NCBI GenBank assembly: GCA_028285205.1
Contig: JANQQA010000266.1
Coordinates: 1 to 64,000, forward strand
Source of the DNA: Bythopirellula sp.
GTDB taxonomy: Bacteria > Planctomycetota > Planctomycetia > Pirellulales > Lacipirellulaceae
DNA length: 64,000 bases
Direction of reading: 5' to 3'
Shown here: positions 25,874-35,753 of the stretch, piece by piece
Layout of the letters: every line of letters starts with the position of its first letter
Position numbering within the stretch: the stretch's first letter is position 1
Notes under the pieces: generated by a model
The model's database searches: none
Told to the model about the DNA's origin: nothing
The model's input: only the letters and a program-made list of their open reading frames with translations
Made by a program: the position numbers and the translations under genes

Positions 25874-26782
25874 ATGAGCGCGGAGTTCTCGATTTGCCGG
25901 TGTTCGCTAGAGCAGCGCGCTGATGCGCTACGTGTGCTCCATTCAGGCCTGCCCCATGGTCAGCAGTTAGCGCTCGTCCAGGCACTTCAGGGAGCACGGG
26001 ATCAGACCGACGCCGTGTTTGATGGTCTGCTGGTCGCTCTGGTCGCAGACAAGGTCGTTGCCGCCGCATGGGCACAGCTGACCCCCGGCCGTACCGCGGT
26101 TGTTTGGCTGCCAGATGCCAACTCGCCGGCGGCGCTCGCATTGATGCGTGCGATGGCTGAGTTTCTTGATGAGCACGAAGTTACACTTGCCCAGTTTCTG
26201 GCGGCGACTGACGAACCGGTTTCCCACGAGCTGCTCGAGGCAGGCGGGATTCGCGAATTGGCCAAGCTCGCCTATCTTGCCGCTGATCGCGATTTGTTTC
26301 CAACGCATCGCCCAACTTCACAGCTCGCGTTCAGTGCGCACGCCGGCGACGAACCGGAGCGGCTTGGCGCACTGCTGGTACGCACCTACGAGGGATCGCT
26401 CGATTGTCCGCAGCTTAACGGCATTCGCAACAGCGCAGATGTGCTGGAGGGATATCGCCAGCAAGGCAAGTTCGCACCTGAGCGTTGGTTTACGGTTGAC
26501 CATCGAGGGGAGGACATTGGCGCACTTATAATGACGGTCCACTCGGACAGCGGCAATTGGGAACTCGTCTACATGGGACTGGTCCCAGAACATCGCGGCA
26601 ACGGATTTGGTCGAAAGGTTCTAGAGTTCGCGATGTGGCAAGCTGGAGAAGGCGGAGCCGAACGCCTAGTGCTTGCCGTCGACCAGGACAATCAACCGGC
26701 GCTCGAGAACTACGAACGCGCGGGGTTCGTCGCTTGGGATCGCCGCACTGTGTACGCGCGACTGCGTCCAGGTAAGTCCTGA
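25874..26782 (+). CDS. GNAT-family N-acetyltransferase with two GNAT-like halves
   Basis: The 302-residue protein has a degenerate N-terminal GNAT-like half (LLVALVADKVVAAAWAQLTPGRTAVVWLP) and a well-conserved C-terminal half. In the latter, LVYMGLVPEHRGNGFGRKVLEFAM is the acetyl-CoA motif A (R/Q-x-x-G-x-G/A form: HRGNGFG). LVLAVDQDNQPALENYERAGFVAW completes the fold. It should acetylate an amine-bearing small molecule or protein in the cytoplasm; the substrate is unknown. It starts at ATG 25874, 48 bases after the exported-protein gene, with no obvious link to either neighbour. Confidence 0.83.
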   Translation: MSAEFSICRCSLEQRADALRVLHSGLPHGQQLALVQALQGARDQTDAVFDGLLVALVADKVVAAAWAQLTPGRTAVVWLPDANSPAALALMRAMAEFLDEHEVTLAQFLAATDEPVSHELLEAGGIRELAKLAYLAADRDLFPTHRPTSQLAFSAHAGDEPERLGALLVRTYEGSLDCPQLNGIRNSADVLEGYRQQGKFAPERWFTVDHRGEDIGALIMTVHSDSGNWELVYMGLVPEHRGNGFGRKVLEFAMWQAGEGGAERLVLAVDQDNQPALENYERAGFVAWDRRTVYARLRPGKS

Positions 26783-27262
26783 ATTCCGACATCAGTGCTG
26801 TAGTGATCAACCATTCACCGCAGCATTTTGTGGTTCCAGCGACGTGTGCCACAATTCGACAGGCTCACCCGAAAACATGCGCTTTGTAACATGTCTGCAC
26901 GCGGCAATTTTGAAAATTCTCCGCCCGAACAGCTTATCCCCAAGTGAGTTTCCGAAGGAAAAATTTTTTTGAAAACTCTTTGTGCGAAGAAACCATGAAG
27001 AAACGCGTAAACTTCATCAACTCTTGAATTGGACGCGCTCCCCGAACAAGTCAAGACCTTTTGCGACGCAGCTAGCAGTTCTAAAATCTCACGCAACTGG
27101 GACGGTAAGCGGGCAGCTTCCATTCGTCGCAAGGCGTCTTTTTTTTGGTGGCGAGCTTCCAGGTTTGTGTCGGATGGAGAGAATCGATGACTGGGATCGT
27201 CAGCGTAGTTTCTCCTCGACCGGTTGCGACATTTTTTCTGGCAAAGTAGCAGGAAGTGCGTC
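26783..27262. other. dnaA upstream region, possible origin or autoregulatory region
   Basis: These 480 bases lie between the GNAT gene and dnaA. TTATCCCCA (26934-26942) differs from the DnaA-box consensus TTATCCACA at one base. An AT-rich tract follows immediately (about 26955-27000, with a T7 run) and could serve as an unwinding element. A second homopolymer, T8, lies near 27130. I find only one box-like site by eye, whereas origins usually have several, so dnaA autoregulation is as likely. No gene is supported here. Confidence 0.35.
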
Positions 27263-28690
27263 ATGGACGATTCGGACAGGCTGTCCGCATTGAGAACAGT
27301 GCTTGCCCAGCGCTTGGGCTCTCAACGTTACGAGTTGTGGCTCGGTACGCACACGACCTTCGAGTTTACCGAGGGGCAGCTCACCATCGGCTGTCCGTCG
27401 AAATTCGAATGTCAGTGGCTCCGTAATCGCCTGCAGTCAACCTTAAGCACCAGTTGTCAGCAAGTGTGGGAATACGAAGTCGCTATAAACTTCCAGGTGA
27501 ACGCTAAATCGAAGTCGCGAAAGCGAAAGCAGGAGCAGTCCGACACGACTCAGAAGCTTCTGATTGACGTAGCCACCGAATCACCTAACAGTTCGGAGTT
27601 ACCGTCGAAGCAACCGCGAGTAGCCAAGTCTATCTCTCCCAAACCGCGTAGCCGTCCAGGTTTGAGATCTACATTCGACAACTTCGTCGTCGGCAGGGGA
27701 AATGAGCTGGCCAGCCGCACAGCCCAAGCAGTCGTCGAGCAGCCTGGCCACTATGGTCCACTATTGCTGTTCGGACCCCCTGGTGTTGGTAAGACTCACC
27801 TTGGCTACGCGATGCTTAACCAACTGCGGCAATCCTCGCAGCGTTTACGCGCCTTGCGAATGTCGGCGGAGCAGTTTACCGCAGAGTTCCTGGCCGCACT
27901 GGATCGTCGCGCGTTGCCGAGCTTTCGCCAGAAGCACCGAAACGTCGACGTGCTCTTTATCGATGACATCCAGTTCCTAGTGAACAAACCTGCCACGCTC
28001 GACGAATTGATGCAAACGATCGACGACTTGCACGATCGCGGGCGGCAGATCGTGCTTACCTGTGATCGCAATCCGGGCGAACTGCAGAAGGTCAGTATGG
28101 ATCTCGTCTCGCGAATCACCGGAGGCTTGGCGATCCCGCTTGAGCACCCCGACTATGCCACGCGATTGGGCATTGTTCGCCAATTGGCAGTGCGGCTGAA
28201 AGTATCGCTCGACGAGCAAGTGACGGAACTGATCGCCACACAGGTAGCCGGCAGCGCGCGTCAACTGGCTGGTGCGATTAACCGCCTCGTAGCGACCAGC
28301 ATGGCGCGTAAGTCCGCCATTACCGAGGATCTGGCACGCACGACTCTGGCGGACTACGTGCAGCAGAACGCGCCATCGGTGCGCCTCTCTGACATTCAGC
28401 GCGCCGTCTGCGAAGTGTTTGGCGTCGAACCGTCCAGTCTCAAGTCAAAGCGGAAGACACGATCAATCACAGAGCCACGGATGCTGGCGATGTGGTTGGC
28501 GCGTAAGTATACCCGCGCGGCGCTGGGCGAAATCGGCGACTACTTTGGGCGCCGTAGCCATAGCACGGTCGTGTCCGCACAGAAGAAGATCGAACGTCTG
28601 GTTAGCGAAAACGCCGAAATCTCGGTAGCCGACCGGCCGTGCCAAGTAGAGGAAGCGATTCGCCAGGTCGAATCGAGACTACGAACGGGC
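27263..28690 (+). CDS. dnaA: Chromosomal replication initiator protein DnaA
   Basis: ATG 27263 follows AGGAAG at good spacing and gives 476 residues. Domain I is about 1-80 (LAQRLGSQRYELWLGTHTTFEF). A variable Lys/Ser-rich domain II spans about 85-135. The AAA+ domain III carries Walker A GPPGVGKT (171-178), Walker B VLFIDDIQF and sensor LTCDRNP. Domain IV, for DnaA-box binding, ends with TRSITEPRMLAMWLARKYT and the signature GRRSHSTVVSAQKKI. It lacks the usual neighbours dnaN, recF and gyrB. A DnaA-box-like site lies about 320 bases upstream. Identity as DnaA is firm; whether it is the main or a second copy is unknown. Confidence 0.95.
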
Positions 28691-28836
28691 TAGCTCCGCC
28701 GGCGAATTGACGGTTTGGGCGATTAACATCCGGGCATCCGACGAGCAACTGTTACAAGTTCAACGAATTCGTGTAAACTTGGTGCTCTGCGCAACCAGAA
28801 CAGGTTGCCCTCTTTCCAGCCTAGGGAGAAGCGACG

Positions 28837-30084
28837 ATGTTTGCGAACCAAGCTGTGCGAAAGTGCGAGTGGAGGGCAACCACCTTACGATCCCGCAGTG
28901 CGGGGCTTGTCGGACGGAGCGTGAGGCCACTGTTCAGTGCTGCGGTACTTGGTGTCCTGCTGTTCGAGGTCACGCTCGCACAGCCGACGAATCTCACGGC
29001 GGAATTCGAAGCTTCTTTTGCTGAGAATATCGACGAACAGCAGCATGCCGCCATGATCGAGGCGGCCGAGCGTGCTGTTGACTACATTGCATCGCAACAG
29101 CAACGGGATGACGCATTTGCTTCGATGCAAGTGAATCAGCCAGCGATAACGGCACTGGGTGCGCTCGCCATGATGTCAGCGGGGCATCGGCCGGGTAGTG
29201 GTCCCTATGGCGAAAATCTGACGCGTGCGATCGATTACATCCTGAAAACCCAGCAACCGTCTGGCATGTTCTCCGCGATCAACGCCGAACCTTTTCAAAC
29301 TTCGCGTCAATGGAGTAATCTGCACGCCCACGCGTTGTACAACCACGCCATCGGCGCGCTGGCACTGTCGGAATGCTATGGCGAAGCAAGTCGAACGCAG
29401 AACGAGGAGATCCAAGTCGCGATCGAAAAAGCGCTCGAGGTCAGCCGCAAGTATCAAACCTCATTTAAACGGTATCCGGACCGCGACAGAGGAGGCTGGC
29501 GTTACATGATGTACAATTACCAGTTGGATTCCGACTTGTCGGTTACCTCCTGGCAATTGATGTTCCTGCGCTCCGCGACGGGTGCGGGTTTTGATGTGCC
29601 CGAAGAATATGCCAAGGATGCGATCAACTTTGTGCGTCGGTGCTACGATTCCCGTCGCGGGCAGTTTCGCTACTCGTTATTTCAACCCGAAGCGCGCTAC
29701 ACACGCGCGATGAGTGGTGCCGGCATCTTCAGCCTGGCGATGGGCGGCGCCCACGACACGGAAATGGCGCGGAAGGCAGGCGACTGGCTCACGACGCAGC
29801 TGCCAACTTTTCAGAGCTTCAATCGCCGGTCTCGTAACCAGCATGATGAGTACTACTACAGCACCTACTACGCCACGATTGGCATGTACCAGTTGGGGGG
29901 CAAGTATTGGCAGAACTTTTATCCACCCGTGGCCAAGACGCTAATCGAAAACCAGAACAATGATGGGTCTTGGGCCGATCGCGTGGGGTCATCGTCGCCG
30001 TATGTCGGCCGCGTCTATTCCACGGCGTTGATGACGATGGTTTTAACGATCGAGGATCAGCTGCTGCCGATTTATCAGCGGTGA
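28837..30084 (+). CDS. Exported alpha/alpha-barrel protein (prenyltransferase/squalene cyclase repeats)
   Basis: This 415-residue protein has a basic N-terminus and a hydrophobic signal (PLFSAAVLGVLLFEVTLA, cleavage near AQP at about residue 48). The mature part is built from terpenoid-cyclase-type repeats: AVDYIASQQQRDD, AIDYILKTQQPSGMFS, GGWRYMMYN, DLSVTSWQLMFLRSA, AINFVRRCYDSRRGQFRY, TRAMSGAGIFSL and LIENQNNDGSWAD. The catalytic DxDD of squalene-hopene cyclase is not present, so it is probably not a cyclase. Related exported proteins are abundant in planctomycetes and of unknown function. It converges with the sigma-54 activator gene. Confidence 0.85.
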   Translation: MFANQAVRKCEWRATTLRSRSAGLVGRSVRPLFSAAVLGVLLFEVTLAQPTNLTAEFEASFAENIDEQQHAAMIEAAERAVDYIASQQQRDDAFASMQVNQPAITALGALAMMSAGHRPGSGPYGENLTRAIDYILKTQQPSGMFSAINAEPFQTSRQWSNLHAHALYNHAIGALALSECYGEASRTQNEEIQVAIEKALEVSRKYQTSFKRYPDRDRGGWRYMMYNYQLDSDLSVTSWQLMFLRSATGAGFDVPEEYAKDAINFVRRCYDSRRGQFRYSLFQPEARYTRAMSGAGIFSLAMGGAHDTEMARKAGDWLTTQLPTFQSFNRRSRNQHDEYYYSTYYATIGMYQLGGKYWQNFYPPVAKTLIENQNNDGSWADRVGSSSPYVGRVYSTALMTMVLTIEDQLLPIYQR

Positions 30085-30085
30085 A

Positions 30086-31984
30086 TTATTCCTCTGTTTC
30101 GTCGCCTGCTTCTTCCGCGCCGCTCATGTCTAGCTGCCGCATCTTACGGTAGAGATTCGATCGGTGGAGGCCAAGGCGCTTGGCGGCCTGGCTCATGTTG
30201 CCTTGGGTATTGTCGATCATCTGCCGAATGTATTCTTGCTGAAATGATCGTGTCGCAGTAGTCAGCGTCGAGTCGAGATCGAAACTCGGCGACTCGCCGG
30301 TGCCGCTGGTGTCGATAAACGCGAGATCTTCCGCTTCGATGCGATCGCCGCTCGACAGATAAGCGAGACGTTCGGTCAGATTGCGGAGCTCACGTACGTT
30401 GCCAGGCCAGCGATGGGCGAGCAGTTGCTTCTTCGCCGCCGCGGAAAGCGTAGGCACCTGTCGACCCATGTTGCGGCAAAACGACCCGAGGAAGAACTCG
30501 GCCAGCAGGATCACGTCTTCGCCGCGCTCGCGCAGCGGCGGCAACTCAATGCTGACCACATTGAGGCGGAAGAATAGGTCTTCGCGGAATTTCTTTTCGC
30601 GCACCATTTTGGCAAGATCTTGATTCGTCGCGGCGAGGATACGCACCTCCGTGTGAATGGGTGTCGAGCCACCCACACGCACAACCGTCTTGTCTTCCAG
30701 GACGCGCAGCAGCTTTGCCTGTCCACTGAGGCTCATGTCGCCGATTTCGTCTAGGAACAGTGTGCCCCCCGATGCCAGCTCGAACTTGCCCGCTCGCGTT
30801 TCGTTGGCGTCGGTGAATGCCCCCTTCTCGTGGCCGAAAAGTTCGCTTTCTAGCAACGTTTCGCTCAATGCCGCGCAGTTGACGGCGATGAACGGCTGCT
30901 CGCGTCGACCGCTGAGATAGTGAATCGAACGGGCGACAACTTCTTTTCCCGTGCCATTCTCGCCCAGAATGAGGATCGCCAGGTCGGTGTCGGCAATCCG
31001 CCTCGTGGTGGACTGGACTGCCTCGATCGCCGCGCTTTCGCCGATGAGTTGCACGCCGCCGGCAGCTTCTTCGACTAGCATTTGGTGCTTGGACAGAAGT
31101 TCTTCCAGTTGCTGCGTATTTTCGAGCGCGACCGTTGCATGCGCGGCAAGTTCTTGCAAACCGCGCTCGTCCTCCTCGGTAAACTGCCCATCGATCTTGT
31201 TGAGTACCTCAAAGGCCCCCAGGCACTTGCCATTGCCAGTGGTAAGCGGGACGCACAGCAGGGTCTCGGTGTGATAACCCGTTTCTGCATCGACCGTGCG
31301 CGAGATTTCGTCGGCACCAAGCTTGCTGCCCACGCGACGAGGCTCAAGCGTTTGAATTACCTGCCCCACGATCCCTGTGTCGTCGGGGATTCGCAACTCA
31401 TCGTCCTCCAATCCCAGTGCGGGGCGCGCGACCAGCGATTTGTTCGCCTTGTCCCACAGAAAGATGCTGGCCCGATCGGCTGCGAACAGTTCGGTCGCGG
31501 CTTCGGCCATCGCCTGCAGCAACGCTTCCATGCAGCTGGTTTGTCCCCATGCATGGGTGATTTCGAGTATTTTCTCCAGGCGGCGAATCTGGCGCACGTT
31601 CCGCTGCCGATCCTGCACGGTCGAGAACGCCTGGTTGAGCACCGACTGAAAGCCCGCAACCTGGTCATCCTCGAGGTCTGCCTTGAGCAGCGCGGCATGA
31701 TTCTCCGCCAACGGCATCGCGAGCCAACCGTCCTGATCGATAATACGGTCTTGATGCAAAGCCTCGGCGGCTAGTTCCGTCGGGACGTGATTGCTCGATA
31801 CGCCAGCGGCGGACAAGACGATCCATTCCGGCGGCATTGAGCGGACCACTGCGACTGCCTTGGCTCCGAGACGTTCCTGCACCTCCGGCATGACCCCAGT
31901 CAGGAACGCCTGAATTTGGTCGAACTCACCAATCCGTGAGAGCAGCAGTTGCGAGATGTCATGTGGGTGTGACGAAATTGACAT
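30086..31984 (-). CDS. GAF-domain sigma-54-dependent activator with variant GAFTDA loop
   Basis: The 632-residue regulator has an N-terminal helical region and a GAF sensor domain (about 143-295, including [21 protein letters not shown] and [21 protein letters not shown]). The AAA+ domain has Walker A GENGTGKE (341-348) and [10 protein letters not shown] as Walker B. The C-terminal Fis-type HTH is [23 protein letters not shown]. The sigma-54 contact loop, normally GAFTGA, reads GAFTDA (388-393). With no receiver domain, it probably responds to a small ligand bound by GAF. It is divergent from fabI across 308 bases; its targets are not visible in the window. Confidence 0.92.
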   Translation of the reverse strand: MSISSHPHDISQLLLSRIGEFDQIQAFLTGVMPEVQERLGAKAVAVVRSMPPEWIVLSAAGVSSNHVPTELAAEALHQDRIIDQDGWLAMPLAENHAALLKADLEDDQVAGFQSVLNQAFSTVQDRQRNVRQIRRLEKILEITHAWGQTSCMEALLQAMAEAATELFAADRASIFLWDKANKSLVARPALGLEDDELRIPDDTGIVGQVIQTLEPRRVGSKLGADEISRTVDAETGYHTETLLCVPLTTGNGKCLGAFEVLNKIDGQFTEEDERGLQELAAHATVALENTQQLEELLSKHQMLVEEAAGGVQLIGESAAIEAVQSTTRRIADTDLAILILGENGTGKEVVARSIHYLSGRREQPFIAVNCAALSETLLESELFGHEKGAFTDANETRAGKFELASGGTLFLDEIGDMSLSGQAKLLRVLEDKTVVRVGGSTPIHTEVRILAATNQDLAKMVREKKFREDLFFRLNVVSIELPPLRERGEDVILLAEFFLGSFCRNMGRQVPTLSAAAKKQLLAHRWPGNVRELRNLTERLAYLSSGDRIEAEDLAFIDTSGTGESPSFDLDSTLTTATRSFQQEYIRQMIDNTQGNMSQAAKRLGLHRSNLYRKMRQLDMSGAEEAGDETEE

Positions 31985-32292
31985 AAATGCTGTTCCTGGA
32001 AGAAGTCATAGTGATTCACCGTAGTTATCTATGGTGTCACATGGATCATTTTAATTGTAGGATGTGTTTGTCAAAAAGGCAACATCTCATCAAAACGTAT
32101 TCAAAACGATAACATTCAGGCGTGTGGTCGTGTTTCGTGCGTCTACTTGCGCACGAGATGATTAGCGCCTACTCGGGCCCCTATCGGCCTTCGGCAAGTC
32201 GGTGTAACTTGCGAGATTCTGGATTTTCCCCGTTTCGCTCTGGTATCTACCAGCGTTTGGGACGGCCGATTATGGACTTACGGGAGTAATTG
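31985..32292. promoter_or_regulatory. Divergent promoter region with 14-bp inverted repeat before fabI
   Basis: This 308-base region separates the GAF/sigma-54 regulator (minus) from fabI (plus). CTGGTATCTACCAG (32240-32253) has perfect six-base arms around TC and lies about 40 bases before the fabI start, a plausible operator position. An AT-rich segment (about 32040-32110) lies nearer the regulator. I found no GG-N10-GC sigma-54 promoter that I would defend. Confidence 0.35.
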
Positions 32293-33114
32293 ATGGGTAT
32301 GTTCGAAGGGAAGAAGGGTCTCATCACAGGTGTCTTCAACAAGCAGTCGATTGCTTGGGCGATTGCCGATCGCATCATGAGCGAGGGCGGTGAGTGCGGC
32401 TTTTCCTACATGCCAGATAAGCCAGACGACACCAGGCAAAAGAACCTAGGTCGCATCAAGAAGCTGACTGATGGCAATCCCTCGGTAAAGTTCCTGCAGC
32501 CAATGAATGTCACCAACGACGAGCACATCGCGGCGGTGATGGATTGCTGCAGCCAGCATCTGGGTAAGATCGATTTCTTGTTGCATTCAATTGCGTTTGC
32601 GTTGCCCGACGATTTGAAGGGCGACACGATAGCCACCAGTCGCGAGGGATTCAAGCTGGCGATGGAGATTAGCGTGCACAGTCTGATCGCGTTAGCCAAC
32701 GCGGCCCAGGAAGTGATGAACGATCACGCTAGCGTTCTGACCTTGACTTACTTCGGCGGCGAGAAGGCGGTGCCGGGCTACAACGTGATGGGAATCTGCA
32801 AGTCGGCACTCGACTGTACGGTGAAGTATTTGGCTTACGATCTGGGGCCACGTGGTATCCGAGTCAATGCCCTCAGTGCTGGCCCGCTGCAGACGATTTC
32901 TGGCCGTGGTGCAGGTGTGGACGAGATGCTGTCGCTCTACGAAGGCATGGCTCCGTTGGGTCGCAACATCACGCACGATGAGGCGGGCAATAGTGGCAGC
33001 TTCTTGCTATCGCCGCAGTCGTCGGGGATCACTGGCGAAATCTTGCACCTCGACGGTGGTTACAACGCGATGGGGTCGCCTGGTCGACTGATTGAGAAGT
33101 TCCGAGGTGAGTAA
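32293..33114 (+). CDS. fabI: Enoyl-[acyl-carrier-protein] reductase FabI
   Basis: The 273-residue enzyme reduces trans-2-enoyl-ACP with NAD(P)H in the last step of each fatty acid elongation cycle. The short-chain dehydrogenase fold shows the cofactor loop GLITGVFNKQSIAWAIA, the LLHSIAFA strand, and the FabI catalytic pair Tyr-x6-Lys in YNVMGICKSALD. The substrate-side segment GPLQTISGRG and the C-terminal GEILHLDGGYNAMG also fit. ATG 32293 has GGGAG (32282-32286) six bases upstream; TTG 32290 is less likely. It is monocistronic here. A variant acyl carrier domain is encoded at 41.9 kb. Confidence 0.95.
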   Translation: MGMFEGKKGLITGVFNKQSIAWAIADRIMSEGGECGFSYMPDKPDDTRQKNLGRIKKLTDGNPSVKFLQPMNVTNDEHIAAVMDCCSQHLGKIDFLLHSIAFALPDDLKGDTIATSREGFKLAMEISVHSLIALANAAQEVMNDHASVLTLTYFGGEKAVPGYNVMGICKSALDCTVKYLAYDLGPRGIRVNALSAGPLQTISGRGAGVDEMLSLYEGMAPLGRNITHDEAGNSGSFLLSPQSSGITGEILHLDGGYNAMGSPGRLIEKFRGE

Positions 33115-33389
33115 GTCTCTCGCGCTGTTGCTAGCACGCCGCGATAATTCTGTTCGGATTGGGGTAGGTAATTCCGCGCGCTGACTGGTAAGTTTTGCAA
33201 AGCACGAATGGCGATACGTCGCGACTCACGGATGAGTCAATTCGGCAAGCCTCGTGTTAGATTGGCGAGCCGGGCCTCACGGAATTGATTGGCCTATGAT
33301 TTGCTGATCTCCAGAAGCAGTGCGTCAGTCGGTCCCGCCCGACGAGCGTGAGGACATGGAATAGTCCAATAACCCCCAGAGGTATGAGC

Positions 33390-34412
33390 ATGGAAGCTCG
33401 CATCGTTCGGGTTGCGGCACGTAGCGCCGCAGCCGCAGTTATTTTTGTAGGTCTCAATTACCTTCAATCCTCCCCCGCTCGGGCAGCCGGCTACCGCACA
33501 GCCAACTTTACAGTCGATGCGCCGACGGCGCGGTTGGCCAAAGAGATCGGTGATGCGGCCGAAAGTTATCGCCACCAATTGGCGCAGGAGTGGTTAGGCA
33601 AACCGCTTCCCAACTGGTCGAAACCGTGCCCGATCAAAGCGCGGGTGGCTCCAAATCTGGGAGCAGGCGGTGCGACGAGCTTCGTTTTTGATCGCGGCGA
33701 AGTCTTCGGCTGGCGGATGGACATTCAGGGGTCACGCGAGCGAATCCTCGACTCGGTCGTGCCGCACGAAGTGACCCATACGATCTTCGCCAGTCACTTC
33801 CGACAGCCGATTCCGCGCTGGGCCGATGAAGGCGCCTGCACGACGGTGGAACACCGCAGTGAAATCGCCAAGCAGGAGCAGATGCTGATCGAGTTTCTGC
33901 AGACGCGACGCGGCATTCCCTTTAGTCACATGTTTGCGTTGAAAGAGTATCCCCAAGATGTGTTGCCGCTGTACGCTCAAGGGTACGCGCTTTCCAAGTT
34001 TCTGATCGACCAGCGCGGTAAACGCGAGTTCATGCAGTTTCTTGAGGATGGTTTAACCGACGGCGATTGGATTCGCGCCGTCCGGCAGCGCTATGGTTAT
34101 GGCAACTTGCAGACACTTCAAAACGCCTGGCAAAACTGGATTGTGCAGGGTCGTCCGCAATTGCAACTGGCAGCCGACGCGGATACCGACGCAGTGCTGG
34201 TCGCCTCGTACGAAGCCCCAAGCACTCCGCCTACGCGTCCGGCAGCGCTCATTCGTGGTCAAGATCCCGGAGTTACTCCTACGCCCGTCGTGCCTCCGCA
34301 GAATCCAGCCACGCCACTGGCTGGTAACACGCCGCGCGGACCGGTCGGGACGCAGGCTGCCTCCAGGCCTTTGGGGAGCATTTACGATCGAGGAGGAACT
34401 GTACGCAGATAG
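33390..34412 (+). CDS. Exported gluzincin-like (peptidase MA-type) metalloprotease
   Basis: ATG 33390 lies seven bases after AGAGG and gives a 340-residue protein; ATG 33384 is the alternative. A signal peptide (about residues 5-33, ending PARA) is followed by a peptidase-MA-like domain. The zinc motif is HEVTH in VVPHEVTHTIFASHF, and WADEGACT supplies the third ligand Glu, as in gluzincins. Downstream, YAQGYALSKFLIDQRGKREFMQFL fits the family's helical half. The C-terminal 60 residues are Pro/Thr-rich and probably unstructured. It would act outside the cytoplasmic membrane. The substrate is unknown. Confidence 0.83.
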   Translation: MEARIVRVAARSAAAAVIFVGLNYLQSSPARAAGYRTANFTVDAPTARLAKEIGDAAESYRHQLAQEWLGKPLPNWSKPCPIKARVAPNLGAGGATSFVFDRGEVFGWRMDIQGSRERILDSVVPHEVTHTIFASHFRQPIPRWADEGACTTVEHRSEIAKQEQMLIEFLQTRRGIPFSHMFALKEYPQDVLPLYAQGYALSKFLIDQRGKREFMQFLEDGLTDGDWIRAVRQRYGYGNLQTLQNAWQNWIVQGRPQLQLAADADTDAVLVASYEAPSTPPTRPAALIRGQDPGVTPTPVVPPQNPATPLAGNTPRGPVGTQAASRPLGSIYDRGGTVRR

Positions 34413-34458
34413 GTGTGAAAGTGCTAATCAATCGCACCTCATCCGATCATCCGCGAGT

Positions 34459-35394
34459 TTACACCACTCGTTGAATCCAGGCGCTCCCCATGTTTCGCAG
34501 GCCTGGTTCAAAATAAGGAAAGGCTTCGCTTAGCGCGTCAGGCCGATACGCTTGCATGTAAGTCAGCGACCAACGCACTTTGAATGCAGAATTAAATGCT
34601 AGGAACGCTTGCAGCATGTACTGTTCAGCCCAAAAGTTGTGCCGATCGATGACGAAGCTCTTGGGGTAGTTGAAGGGAAAGCAGATGTCGTGGACGTGAA
34701 CGAATACGCCCTTCTGCAGACGCGGCAGAATCTCGAGAATCTCAAACACGGTGTCGCCGCCGATGTGGACGGTGTGGCTTGAGTCGATAAACAGAATGTC
34801 ATTGGCTTCGAGTGCCGAAAAAGTCGAGAGTGGCAAATCCTCAACTTTGGACTTCACCATCTCGGTATGCTCATCAGAGATGTTCGCCAAATAGTCACGT
34901 GGGTAGGGATCGATCGAAGTTAGATGGCCGCCACTAGAATGACTCTCTTCGCGATTCTTCTCTAGTGCTAACTTCGAAAGCAAAGTCGACTGTCCACAGC
35001 CGATTTCAATCATGCGTTTTGGTTTGAGCTTTCGAATCATTCCGTACAGCAGTGCGCCGTCGAACCAACCGAAGCCGCCGTTACGTGAGTAAACACTACG
35101 ATCTTCGCACGGTTCCTCAGGTAGTGCGTGATACTCATCCAGAAAGTTGCGCTGTAGCTCCTGCAGCAACTCGACCTGGGCCTCGAGGTGCATATCCACG
35201 CCCATCATTTCGCCGGGTTCCGTCCAAATTCTCTGGTCGAGCTTGTCGGTGTCCGGAATCGGATAGTAGAAGCCGTTGGGGACTACGTGGATTCCTTTTT
35301 GTTGATAGCGGCGGAAGTACTTGCGGTCAATCAATGCCCCACGGGGCATCCGCAAAATGATGGCCGCTGCCGCATCTCGAAGTAATTGCTTCAT
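34459..35394 (-). CDS. Class I SAM-dependent methyltransferase (macrocin-O-methyltransferase/CmcI-like)
   Basis: ATG 35394 gives 311 residues. The N-terminal 110 residues are helical. SAM-binding motif I is RMIEIGCGQSTLLSKLAL, followed by HLTSIDPYPRDYL, NDILFIDSSHTVHIGGDTVFEI (an acidic metal- or SAM-site motif) and GVFVHVHDICFPFNYP. The DSSH and HVHDI blocks resemble the macrocin-O-methyltransferase and cephalosporin-hydroxylase-like group, often found with polysaccharide or small-molecule modification genes. It stands alone, converging with the protease gene. Substrate unknown. Confidence 0.82.
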   Translation of the reverse strand: MKQLLRDAAAAIILRMPRGALIDRKYFRRYQQKGIHVVPNGFYYPIPDTDKLDQRIWTEPGEMMGVDMHLEAQVELLQELQRNFLDEYHALPEEPCEDRSVYSRNGGFGWFDGALLYGMIRKLKPKRMIEIGCGQSTLLSKLALEKNREESHSSGGHLTSIDPYPRDYLANISDEHTEMVKSKVEDLPLSTFSALEANDILFIDSSHTVHIGGDTVFEILEILPRLQKGVFVHVHDICFPFNYPKSFVIDRHNFWAEQYMLQAFLAFNSAFKVRWSLTYMQAYRPDALSEAFPYFEPGLRNMGSAWIQRVV

Positions 35395-35753
35395 ATCAAT
35401 TATGCTTCTGTTAGAGTTTCGATGGTCGATGCGTGATTGGCGTATTGCTACTAACCGCAATTATTGAGACGAGCCAAATTGTAGCCGAGTTTGAGAAGCC
35501 GTATAGGGTTTCACCGACTGAATCTGTCCCCAATCGGCTGCACCTCGCGGCAGCTTCACGGATCGGTGAGCTGATGCAAAGCAATTGGCACCATTGAACT
35601 TATGGGATTCTGGCTTAGTTGTTCGTGGTGCGGCAAAGAGGGCCCGAGGATGCCGATTGGGTGGTCCTGAGCGATTTTGTAGCTTTTGCGGTCGGTATTG
35701 CTACAATGAGTGGTCCTACCTTGGTTCTGCCGCTTGATTGAGGACTCCTGCTG
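35395..35753 (+). promoter_or_regulatory. Intergenic region with extended -10-like element before PEP-CTERM gene
   Basis: The 359 bases hold no gene I can support. TGCTACAAT (35699-35707) resembles an extended -10 element about 46 bases before ATG 35754. A TTGTAG at 35677-35682 is spaced too widely (19 bases) to be a good -35, so the call rests mainly on the -10. Confidence 0.25.
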
